Source: Desulfonema limicola (GTDB lineage Bacteria; Desulfobacterota; Desulfobacteria; Desulfobacterales; DYRC01). From it: a stretch of 18,059 nt of DNA. The stretch is taken from the NCBI GenBank assembly GCA_020718925.1, contig DYRC01000046.1, positions 1 through 18,059 of the forward strand, in the 5' to 3' direction. Shown in pieces: positions 6,115 to 12,756 of this stretch (positions within the stretch are counted from its first letter, which is position 1; each line of letters begins with the position of its first letter). The position numbers were made by a program, and so were the translations under genes. The notes under the pieces were generated by a model, which was not told the origin of the DNA, made no database searches, and saw nothing but the letters and a program-made list of their open reading frames with translations.

Positions 6115-7230
6115 TCAGCCGATTCTGAAAGGATCTGTTTCAATGCCGCAGACATCAATCTCAAGTTCTGTTGACATCAGCCGCTCTTTAAGTTGTCCGG
6201 CAAGAACATTTACCATAATATGCTCCGATGGAAAATGCCCGACATCAATCAACGCCCGCCCGGCAGCCAAAGCATCCAAAGCGTCATGGTAACGCAAATC
6301 CCCTGAAATATAAACTTGGGCGTCTGATCTGAGAAAATCCTTCATCAGACTTGAGCCGCCGCCTGAACACAATGCAATTTTGCGGACAGGCATGTCCGGC
6401 TCGCCGACTGTTTTAAGAAAGCTCAGATTCAGGTTTTTCTTAGCAATCATGGCAAGATCGGCAAGCGTTATTTCGGTTTCAAGGGTTCCGATTCTGCCTA
6501 ATCCCTGTGCGCTTTCCCCGGTATCTGTCAGAGGATATACATCATACGCCATTGCTTCATAAGGATGCGATGACCGGATATGTCGAATCACGCGATGAAT
6601 ATCTGCTTTCGGCACTAAGCATTCTATCCGGACTTCGTTGACATGAGACACTTGACCTCTTTTGCCGATAAACGGGTTTGCCGCATCGCCCGGCTTGAAT
6701 GTGCCTGTTCCCGGATGCCTGAAAGAGCAGCAGGAATATTCACCGATTTTTTCAGTTTCAATCTCAAACAAGGCATTTAAAACTTTCAGTTCATAATCAG
6801 CCGGCACATAAACGACCAATTTGACATTTGAACTTTCCTGCGTCTTTGACAAAACACGGATATTTTTTAAGCTGAGAAGAGACGCCAAAACGTCATTAAT
6901 GCCGCCGGACGCGCTGTCAAGATTGGTATGCGCTGAAAATACGGCTAACTGATGCCGGACTGCCATATCCATGATGCGCCCGATAGCTGTTGATAAATCA
7001 AGAGATTTCAGGGGCTTGAAAATCAGCGGATGATGGGTGATCAGCAGATTCACGCCATCGCTGCAAGCATTTTCAATGACATGCGGCAGGGGATCCAACG
7101 CAATCCGAATTTTTTTTACCACCCAATCCCTGCGCCCGACTTGCAGCCCCGGATTATCCCAGTCTTCGGCAAGATATGCCGGAGCAATCTTTTCCATTAC
7201 CGCAATAATGTCTGCTACGGTCGCTGTCAA
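6115..7230 (-). CDS. Nif3-like dinuclear metal centre protein (YqfO type, with PII-like insert)
   Basis: 371 residues from a TTG start, matching the about 370 of YqfO-type Nif3 proteins. NIF3/DUF34 proteins bind two metal ions; proposed roles include GTP cyclohydrolase-like and metal-insertion activity, but the function is unsettled. Metal ligands are visible: THHPLIF (His66, His67), AHTNLD (His101, Asp105) and DVGHFPSEH (His332, Glu336). The middle (about 130-235) is the PII-like insertion (KLVVYVPADYELKVLNALFE to HPYEAMAYDVYPL). I chose TTG at 7230 because GGGAG lies 7 bases upstream and the protein then starts at the conserved VADIIAVMEKIAP. The longer frame to 7308 would overlap the tRNA. 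The gene follows a terminator by only about 20 bases, so it probably depends on readthrough from upstream. Confidence 0.88.
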   Translation of the reverse strand: MTATVADIIAVMEKIAPAYLAEDWDNPGLQVGRRDWVVKKIRIALDPLPHVIENACSDGVNLLITHHPLIFKPLKSLDLSTAIGRIMDMAVRHQLAVFSAHTNLDSASGGINDVLASLLSLKNIRVLSKTQESSNVKLVVYVPADYELKVLNALFEIETEKIGEYSCCSFRHPGTGTFKPGDAANPFIGKRGQVSHVNEVRIECLVPKADIHRVIRHIRSSHPYEAMAYDVYPLTDTGESAQGLGRIGTLETEITLADLAMIAKKNLNLSFLKTVGEPDMPVRKIALCSGGGSSLMKDFLRSDAQVYISGDLRYHDALDALAAGRALIDVGHFPSEHIMVNVLAGQLKERLMSTELEIDVCGIETDPFRIG

Positions 7231-7252
7231 TCTGCTTCTCCCTGTAATGATT

Positions 7253-7284
7253 AAAAAAAAGGCGTGACTGATATGCCACGCCTT
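7253..7284 (-). terminator. Rho-independent terminator after the tRNA
   Basis: On the minus strand AAGGCGTG (7277-7284) pairs perfectly with CACGCCTT (7259-7266) around a 10-base loop, and a run of Ts continues to 7253. It begins 16 bases after the tRNA 3' end and ends just before the ribosome binding site of nif3, so it would process or terminate the tRNA transcript and limit readthrough into nif3 and livG. Confidence 0.9.
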
Positions 7285-7299
7285 GAGTTCGTATTGAAA

Positions 7300-7373
7300 T
7301 GGGCCCACCTGGATTCGAACCAGGGACCAACCGGTTATGAGCCGGTGGCTCTACCAAACTGAGCTATAGGCCC
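7300..7373 (-). tRNA. tRNA with CAU anticodon, probably tRNA-Ile2 (lysidine type) rather than tRNA-Met
   Basis: A complete cloverleaf: acceptor GGGCCUA/UGGGCCC (with one U-G pair), D stem GCUC/GAGC, anticodon stem ACCGG/CCGGU with loop CUCAUAA (anticodon CAU), T stem CCUGG/CCAGG with loop UUCGAAU, discriminator A73, and no encoded CCA. It is not an initiator: base pair 1-72 is G-C and the anticodon stem lacks the three G-C pairs. C4-G69 and C5-G68 in the acceptor stem are known TilS determinants of E. coli tRNA-Ile2, and the UUGGUCxCUGGUUC stretch resembles that tRNA, so isoleucine (AUA) is favoured. Elongator Met cannot be excluded. Confidence 0.95.
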
Positions 7374-7390
7374 TCATGTTTTAAAATATC

Positions 7391-7419
7391 TTTTTAGCCT
7401 GATAAGGTTGTTTTGTCAA
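7391..7419 (-). promoter_or_regulatory. Sigma70-type promoter for the tRNA
   Basis: The minus strand has TTGACA (complement of 7414-7419), a 17-base spacer and TAAAAA (complement of 7391-7396), placing the start about 10 bases before the mature tRNA 5' end. The -35 box begins right after the livM stop codon. It is the only good promoter between livM and nif3. Confidence 0.6.
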
Positions 7420-7422
7420 GCA

Positions 7423-8424
7423 TTAAGTTGTTTTTTTAGGATAAATAACAAAACGAGCTAACTTGTTTCTGAGCCGATTAATTCCATCCAGCAACCCGTC
7501 GGGCAGAAACAGCATGATTGACAGCAATATGCCGCCATAGAGCAGAATATCGTAATCCGGAGTATATTCAAATCCGATTTCTTTAAAATATTCAGATACA
7601 TAAGAAAGAAATGTCGGCAGCAGCGTCAGGATTGTCGAACCGATGACCGCCCCCCAGATTGTGTGCATTCCGCCGACTGCCACCATTGTTACCAGCAAAA
7701 TTGAGTGCATGATGTCAAACGGTCCCGGATCGATATATCGGACATAATACGCATAAAAGCTTCCGGCTACCGAAGAATAGACCGCGCTGATGATAAAAAT
7801 CAGAATTTTGGACGCAGCCGTGTTGACGCCCAGCGAACACGCCGCATCTTCGCTGCCGTGAATGGCTCTGAGTCCTCTGCCGATGCGGGAATGAATCAGG
7901 TTCAGGGCGAAATACAGCCCCAGTATTGCCATTGACCACCCGAAATAAAACCAATGCTTATCAGTATCCAGTTTCAGCCCGAACAGATTCAGATGCGGAA
8001 TATTGTTGATGCCCTCAGGTCCTCCGGTCAGCGGAACCGCTGCCACAGAAACAATGTGCAGAATTGAGCCGAATCCCAGTGTTGCCATTGCCAGATAATG
8101 CCCTTTCAGGCGCAAAGACGGAACGCCCACGAACAATGCAATGATAGCCGTAAATCCGATGCCCGCGCCCATAGCGGTCCACGGAGACCAGCCAGCCTTG
8201 ACCGTCAGAATCGCCGAACTGTATGCGCCAATGGCAATAAATGCCGCATGGCACAAAGAAATCTGTCCGGCATAGCCCATAAGCAGGCTTAATCCGATAC
8301 ACGCCAGACAATTCAGTGCGGCAAATACGCACACGCCGATATAATAGTCATTTCTGATGGCTAAGGGCAGAACCGCGACCACCAACGCCAGAACACAAAG
8401 CCAGATATAATCTTGTTTTTCCAT
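7423..8424 (-). CDS. livM: Branched-chain amino acid ABC transporter permease LivM
   Basis: 333 residues, almost wholly hydrophobic, with about eight to ten membrane segments, the normal LivM size. It forms the inner-membrane channel of the branched-chain amino acid importer together with LivH. Diagnostic stretches are LLMGYAGQISLCHAAFIAIGAY (about 48-69), PSLRLKGHYLAMATLGFG (about 102-119), the cytoplasmic coupling loop SRIGRGLRAIHGSEDAACSLGVN, which contacts the ATPases, and MVAVGGMHTIWGAVIG. The ATG at 8424 lacks a close ribosome binding site (AGGAAAA is about 17 bases upstream), but a good promoter lies upstream. The partner livG is on the same strand but 1.36 kb away, past a tRNA and nif3, and livH does not precede it here. 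Confidence 0.93.
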   Translation of the reverse strand: MEKQDYIWLCVLALVVAVLPLAIRNDYYIGVCVFAALNCLACIGLSLLMGYAGQISLCHAAFIAIGAYSSAILTVKAGWSPWTAMGAGIGFTAIIALFVGVPSLRLKGHYLAMATLGFGSILHIVSVAAVPLTGGPEGINNIPHLNLFGLKLDTDKHWFYFGWSMAILGLYFALNLIHSRIGRGLRAIHGSEDAACSLGVNTAASKILIFIISAVYSSVAGSFYAYYVRYIDPGPFDIMHSILLVTMVAVGGMHTIWGAVIGSTILTLLPTFLSYVSEYFKEIGFEYTPDYDILLYGGILLSIMLFLPDGLLDGINRLRNKLARFVIYPKKTT

Positions 8425-8468
8425 TCGGGTTTTTGTATTTTTTCCTGATAAATATTTTCAAAAAAAAG

Positions 8469-8497
8469 AGCATAATCAAAGGCAGAGATCAAGTCAA
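8469..8497 (-). promoter_or_regulatory. Sigma70-type promoter for livM
   Basis: The minus strand reads TTGACT (complement of 8492-8497), a 17-base spacer and TATGCT (complement of 8469-8474), about 45 bases before the livM ATG. This suggests livM starts its own transcript rather than being distal in a larger liv operon. Confidence 0.5.
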
Positions 8498-8618
8498 TGT
8501 TTTTCGATTCGTCTGAAAACAAATATTATCGGAAAAGTGATTACGGTGAGCATTGAGACGGTCAGGATTGTGAACGGGCTGCCTGAATCGGTATAATTAT
8601 ATCATCTGAATAAAATTC

Positions 8619-8647
8619 TTTACAGAACATGCTTTCTGATATATTAT
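8619..8647 (+). promoter_or_regulatory. Sigma70-type promoter for rpmB
   Basis: TTTACA (8619-8624), a 17-base spacer and TATTAT (8642-8647) match the consensus at 10 of 12 positions. The predicted start near 8654 gives a leader of about 36 bases. A second possible -10 (TATAAT, near 8592, with TTGTGA upstream) could be a tandem promoter but is weaker at -35. Confidence 0.65.
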
Positions 8648-8689
8648 GTATTGTTATGCTTAATTCAGAAAAATAAGGAGAAAATTTTC

Positions 8690-8881
8690 ATGTCTAAAAT
8701 GTGTGCAATCTGCGGAAAAAAACCCATGACCGGCAATCATGTCAGTCATGCTCATAATGTGAACAAACGGCGATTCAATCCGAATCTTCAGAGGGTTCGT
8801 GCGCTTCGCAACGGTCAGGTGAGAAAAATCATGGCATGTACCGCGTGCATCAAATCCGGCTTTGTGGTCAAAACAGCTTAA
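8690..8881 (+). CDS. rpmB: 50S ribosomal protein L28
   Basis: 63 residues, the normal L28 length. The family core GNHVSHAHNVNKRRFNPNLQ is intact, followed by the basic VRALRNGQVRK segment. Two CxxC pairs (CAIC at 5-8 and CTAC near residues 50-53) form the zinc-binding C+ version of L28. The ribosome binding site AAGGAG (8675-8680) is 9 bases before the ATG; an in-frame start at 8651 would add 13 residues not found in L28. It is transcribed alone from the promoter at 8619-8647, not with rpmG as in many bacteria. Its TAA stop overlaps the stop of the opposite-strand (p)ppGpp gene within the palindrome TTAA. Confidence 0.97.
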   Translation: MSKMCAICGKKPMTGNHVSHAHNVNKRRFNPNLQRVRALRNGQVRKIMACTACIKSGFVVKTA

Positions 8882-11022
8882 CTGTCTAACCGAATAACTT
8901 CTATGATTTCCTTTATATTTTTGATGGCTGAGATGATCCGATTCAGATGATCGGCATCTCTGACCACCAGTGTCATTGTGGCGTCAACCGTATTATCCGG
9001 GCAGACTTCGGCGTTGATTTTAAGAATATTGACGCCGTGTTTGCCGATATATCTGGTCAGTTCTGCCATCAGTTCCACTTTGTCATGCGACCGAATGCGT
9101 ATATTTACGGGATATGCTGCCTCTTCCGACTGACTCCACTGCACATCCACCAATCGTTCCGGATTCATCTGCAGCAGATTGGCACAGTTGGCGCGGTGAA
9201 CTGTAACGCCCTGCCCTAGGGTGATATAACCGGTAATCTCATCTCCGGGGAGCGGCTGGCAGCATTTTCCGAAACGGAGCAGAATGTCTTTAACCCCGGT
9301 TACAACAATACCCGAACCGCTGATCGGTTTTTTATCGCTGACAGGTTCCGCCTCATGTTCAGGGTGTTCCGTTGCGGAAGGCAGAAATTTTCGGATAATC
9401 TGCAAAGGCGTGATTTTACCGTAACCCACGTTTGCCAGCAAATCATCTATTGTTTTCAAGCCGAATTGACCGAATATATCCTTCATATCTTCGGATTTGG
9501 CAACTGCATTGAAGTTGAGCCGGTATTTCCGAAAACTCTTTTCACACATTTCTTTACCCAGACTGATGCTTCTTGCCTTGTCTTCAGCTTTGATCCACTG
9601 CCGGATTCTGTTTTTTGCTTTGACGGTTTTGACAAAACTCAGCCAGTCCCTGCTGGGATGATGCCCTTTGCTGGTGATAATTGAGACAACATCGCCGTTT
9701 TGCAGCTCGCTTCGGAGCGGAACCATGCGCCCGTTCACTTTCGCGCCGGTGCATTGACTGCCGACTTCGCTGTGAATAAGATAGGCAAAATCTATGGGGC
9801 TTGCACCTTTGGGCAGGGTTTTTACATCTCCGTTGGGCGTAAATACGGAAATTTCTTCGGTGAGCAGATCAAGCCGGACATTTTTTAAAAGTTCTTTGGG
9901 GTCTTTGATGCTTTTCTGATTTTCAATCAGGTTGTGTATCCATACAAATTTTTCTCTGATATGGCTATCTGCGGGCTTGCCTTCCTTATATTTCCAATGC
10001 GCGGCAATCCCCGATCTGGCGACAATGTCCATGTCTTTGGTACGAATCTGAATTTCAATGCGCTCCCCGTAAGGTCCGATCACGGTCGTATGAATAGATT
10101 CATATCCGTTCTGCTTGGCGTTTTTGCCGATATACATCTTGGTCTTTGTATCAATCGGACGCCACAGACTGTGAACCAGCGCCATCGCCGTATAACATTC
10201 TCTGGCATTCTTGGTCTCCAGAATAATCCTGAACGCGATAATATCATAGACATTTTCAAACTCCAGATGCTGTTTTTTCATTTTCTGGTAAATACTGTAA
10301 ACATGCTTATATCTGCCCAGCACTTCGCATCCGAGTTCTGCTTCCTCCATCTTGGCTTTTATAAAGCTTTTGACAGTTTCAATATAATGTTCGCGCTCTT
10401 CGCTGTGCTTGCTGGTCAGTTCTCTGATGCGCTCATATTCGTCAGGCATCAGATACATAAATGCGGTGTTTTCAAGCTCTTTTCTGATCCAGTAAATTCC
10501 CAGCCGGGATGCCAGCGGCGCGTAAATATCCAGAGTTTCCTGCGAAATTTCGCGCTTTTTACTTTCTTTTTTATGATATTTCAGAGTTCTCATATTGTGA
10601 AGCCGATCCGCAAGCTTGACCAGAATCACCCGGATATCGTCCGCCATTGCTAAAATCATCTTGCGGAGGCTTTCAGCATGGCGTTCTTCGGAGCTGCCGC
10701 CATCCAGCTTGCTGAGTTTGGTAACGCCATCCACAATGTGCCTGACATCATCACCGAACATCTCGCCGATTTCCTCCGGCGTGGCATGGGTATCCTCGAT
10801 CACATCGTGCAGAAGTCCGGCTGCAATGCTCATGCAGTCTAAATTCATATCCGCAAGAATACCCGCCACTTCCAGCGGATGGGTGAGATAGGGTTCACCG
10901 GATAAGCGCATCTGTCCGTCATGAACCCTTGCCGAATAAATATACGCCTTATCCACAAGGCTCACATCCGCATCCGGATCATTATCCAGAATCTTATCAA
11001 TGATGTCGGTAATACGAATCAT
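8878..11022 (-). CDS. spoT: Bifunctional (p)ppGpp synthetase/hydrolase (RelA/SpoT family)
   Basis: 714 residues, a full-length Rel/SpoT that makes and degrades (p)ppGpp, the stringent-response alarmone. The N-terminal HD hydrolase has His48 (THPLEVA), LLHDVIEDT at 70-78 (HDxxED intact) and KLADRLHNMRTL. The synthetase domain has GRYKHVYSIYQKM, QNGYESIHTTVIGP at 304-317 and EIQIRT at 323-328. A TGS domain (about 388-450, EISVFTPNGD), a conserved-Cys/zinc-finger region (GKCCQPLPGDEI.GY..LG.GVTVHR) and a C-terminal ACT domain follow. With both catalytic cores intact it is probably the main (p)ppGpp enzyme. I chose ATG 11022; in-frame starts reaching back to 11109 would overlap proS. The gene starts 4 bases after the proS stop, so it is probably translated from a shared mRNA; AAAGG lies 12 bases upstream inside proS. 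Confidence 0.95.
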   Translation of the reverse strand: MIRITDIIDKILDNDPDADVSLVDKAYIYSARVHDGQMRLSGEPYLTHPLEVAGILADMNLDCMSIAAGLLHDVIEDTHATPEEIGEMFGDDVRHIVDGVTKLSKLDGGSSEERHAESLRKMILAMADDIRVILVKLADRLHNMRTLKYHKKESKKREISQETLDIYAPLASRLGIYWIRKELENTAFMYLMPDEYERIRELTSKHSEEREHYIETVKSFIKAKMEEAELGCEVLGRYKHVYSIYQKMKKQHLEFENVYDIIAFRIILETKNARECYTAMALVHSLWRPIDTKTKMYIGKNAKQNGYESIHTTVIGPYGERIEIQIRTKDMDIVARSGIAAHWKYKEGKPADSHIREKFVWIHNLIENQKSIKDPKELLKNVRLDLLTEEISVFTPNGDVKTLPKGASPIDFAYLIHSEVGSQCTGAKVNGRMVPLRSELQNGDVVSIITSKGHHPSRDWLSFVKTVKAKNRIRQWIKAEDKARSISLGKEMCEKSFRKYRLNFNAVAKSEDMKDIFGQFGLKTIDDLLANVGYGKITPLQIIRKFLPSATEHPEHEAEPVSDKKPISGSGIVVTGVKDILLRFGKCCQPLPGDEITGYITLGQGVTVHRANCANLLQMNPERLVDVQWSQSEEAAYPVNIRIRSHDKVELMAELTRYIGKHGVNILKINAEVCPDNTVDATMTLVVRDADHLNRIISAIKNIKEIIEVIRLDS

Positions 11023-11026
11023 ATTA

Positions 11027-12547
11027 TCAATATGCCTTTGCCCATAAAACCCGTTGACGGCTAGGTTTGCCGCAATATGCACATACGCCGGTTTCTGCCT
11101 CTGAGTCAAGCGGAATGCAGCGAATGGTTACGCTTAAATCTTCTTTGACACGCGCTTCGCAGTCCTGTGAGCCACACCAATGCGACAGCGCAAAGCCGCC
11201 GTGAATTTCGGACTTTTCCGCATTCTTTGGCGTAAAGTACTTGTAAAATGCCTTCTTATCGTCAATTCTGATGGTATGCTCATTGCGGAATTCAGACGCC
11301 CGCACAAATAAATTATTCTGAATATCATCCAGCATGGCAGAAAGTTCTTTCACAAACTGCTCCCGCTTCAACGACACTTTTTCCCGATGATCTTTGTCCC
11401 GCCGTGCTACAAATACTGAATTTGCGGCAATATCTTTGGGTCCGATTTCCACGCGGATCGGAATGCCTTTTTTTATCCAATCCCAGCCCCTTGCGCCGCC
11501 GATGTCGCGCTCGTCAATTTCTACGCGGACAGGGCGATGATTGTAGCGGGTTTCCCGGAGTTCTTTTGCCAGACTATGGGTAAATTCCATGACGGACGCG
11601 GCTTCATCCGATTTTCGGATAATGGGCATCAGCACCACATGAGAAGATGCCACTCTGGGCGGAAGAATAATTCCATCATCATCGCCATGCGTCATAATGA
11701 CGCCGCCAATCAGACGGGTTGACGCGCCCCATGAGGTTGTCCATGCAAATTCTTCTTTTTCTTCAGTACTTTGAAATTTAATCTGCGAGGCTTTGGCAAA
11801 ATTCTGTCCCAGAAAATGAGACGTTCCGGCTTGAAGCGCTTTGCAATCCTGCATCAAAGCTTCGATACACATCGTATCCACCGCGCCCGGAAACCGTTCT
11901 GCCGGTGTTTTTCTGCCTTTAATCACGGGCATTGCCAGATATTTTTCCGCAAGTTCGGTGTAAATGTCAAGCATCAGTTCGGTTCGCCGAATGGCATCTT
12001 CAGCAGACGCATGAACCGTATGCCCTTCCTGCCATAAAAATTCGCTGGTTCGCAGAAATATCCGGGTACGCATTTCCCAGCGCACCACGTTGCACCACTG
12101 ATTGATGAGCATGGGAAGATCACGATACGAGCTGATCCACTTGGAAAATGAATCGCCGATGATGGTTTCGGATGTGGGGCGCACCACAAGCGGCTCTGTG
12201 AGTTCTCCTGCCGGAATCAGTCCGCCGTTGGGTCCTTTTTCAAGCCGGTGATGCGTAACTACCGCGCATTCTTTGGCAAATCCTTCCACATGCTCGGCTT
12301 CTTTTTCCAAAAAACTCAACGGGATAAACAAGGGAAAATAGGCGTTTTTTACCCCTGTGGCTTTGAACATATCGTCAAGTTCCCGGACAATGTTTTCCCA
12401 GAGTGAATAACCCCAGGGTTTGATCACCATGCAGCCCCTGACCGGCGAACGATCCGCCAAATCCGAAGCTTTGATGACCTGCTGATACCATTCCGAATAA
12501 TCTTCTTTCCGGGTAGGAGAAATCGCTGTTTTGGCTTGCTTTGTCAT
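11027..12547 (-). CDS. proS: Prolyl-tRNA synthetase, archaeal/eukaryal type (ProS type 3)
   Basis: 506 residues; charges tRNA-Pro with proline. It is a class II synthetase: motif 2 region NVVRWEMRTRIFLRTSEFLWQEGHT, proline-binding and motif 3 region TSWGASTRLIGGVIMTHGDDDG. The anticodon-binding domain (GPKDIAANSVFVARRD) and a C-terminal zinc-binding tail with Cys residues (HWCGSQDCE, CAYCGKP) end in WAKAY, close to the conserved terminal Tyr. It lacks the editing insertion of bacterial-type ProRS, so it is the archaeal/eukaryal form that occurs in a minority of bacteria. Start ATG 12547 is preferred; a TTG at 12559 lies one base from the AAAGG motif and cannot use it. A weak promoter (TTTGCA, 18 bases, TATAGA) lies upstream on the minus strand. 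spoT follows directly. Confidence 0.95.
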   Translation of the reverse strand: MTKQAKTAISPTRKEDYSEWYQQVIKASDLADRSPVRGCMVIKPWGYSLWENIVRELDDMFKATGVKNAYFPLFIPLSFLEKEAEHVEGFAKECAVVTHHRLEKGPNGGLIPAGELTEPLVVRPTSETIIGDSFSKWISSYRDLPMLINQWCNVVRWEMRTRIFLRTSEFLWQEGHTVHASAEDAIRRTELMLDIYTELAEKYLAMPVIKGRKTPAERFPGAVDTMCIEALMQDCKALQAGTSHFLGQNFAKASQIKFQSTEEKEEFAWTTSWGASTRLIGGVIMTHGDDDGIILPPRVASSHVVLMPIIRKSDEAASVMEFTHSLAKELRETRYNHRPVRVEIDERDIGGARGWDWIKKGIPIRVEIGPKDIAANSVFVARRDKDHREKVSLKREQFVKELSAMLDDIQNNLFVRASEFRNEHTIRIDDKKAFYKYFTPKNAEKSEIHGGFALSHWCGSQDCEARVKEDLSVTIRCIPLDSEAETGVCAYCGKPSRQRVLWAKAY

Positions 12548-12626
12548 GATGAGTGTCAACCTTTCGTTAATGTCGGATACTTAATTTGTTCTATATCACA
12601 TGTCCGGGCTAAATGCAAAACGGTTA

Positions 12627-12656
12627 TTGACTTAAATTCAGAGCTGATGATATATT
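12627..12656 (+). promoter_or_regulatory. Sigma70-type promoter for the hybrid kinase
   Basis: TTGACT (12627-12632), an 18-base spacer and TATATT (12651-12656) match consensus at 10 of 12 positions. It ends two bases before repeat copy 1, so that repeat would be the 5' untranslated leader of the kinase mRNA. Confidence 0.5.
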
Positions 12657-12658
12657 TA

Positions 12659-12738
12659 CCCCTCCCCCAGCCCCTCCCCGAAACGGAGAGGGGAGTTCTC
12701 CCCCTTCCCTTTCAGGGAAGGGGGTCGGGGGGTTAGGT
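12659..12738 (+). repeat. C-rich palindromic repeat, copy 1 (kinase 5' leader)
   Basis: A lead-in CCCCTCCCCCAG is followed by hairpin 1 (12671-12693; CCCCTC.CCG/CGG.GAGGGG around AAA, one C-A mismatch), a short spacer, then hairpin 2 (12700-12724; perfect 11-bp CCCCCTTCCCT/AGGGAAGGGGG around TTC) and the tail TCGGGGGGTTAGGT. It ends 18 bases before the kinase ATG. The same module, in the same orientation, occurs twice more in this window. This is a REP-like dispersed element; I see no transposase. Confidence 0.9.
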
Positions 12739-12756
12739 GCTTACAAGGAAAATTTT

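Noticed and set aside
7231..7308. Longer Nif3 reading frame starting at 7308
   Set aside because: It would run through the terminator and into the tRNA; TTG 7230 has a good ribosome binding site and the conserved start.
7300..7373. Initiator tRNA-fMet
   Set aside because: Base pair 1-72 is G-C and the anticodon stem lacks the GGG/CCC pairs of initiators.
9934..10653. 239-codon antisense ORF under spoT
   Set aside because: Shadow of the conserved HD and synthetase domains; no family features or ribosome binding site.
11023..11109. N-terminal extension of the (p)ppGpp synthetase gene overlapping proS
   Set aside because: The extension has no resemblance to RelA/SpoT N-termini; ATG 11022 gives a normal-length protein.
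12659..12738. Insertion sequence at the C-rich repeats
   Set aside because: No transposase ORF, no terminal inverted repeats with target duplication visible; the elements are under 160 bases.
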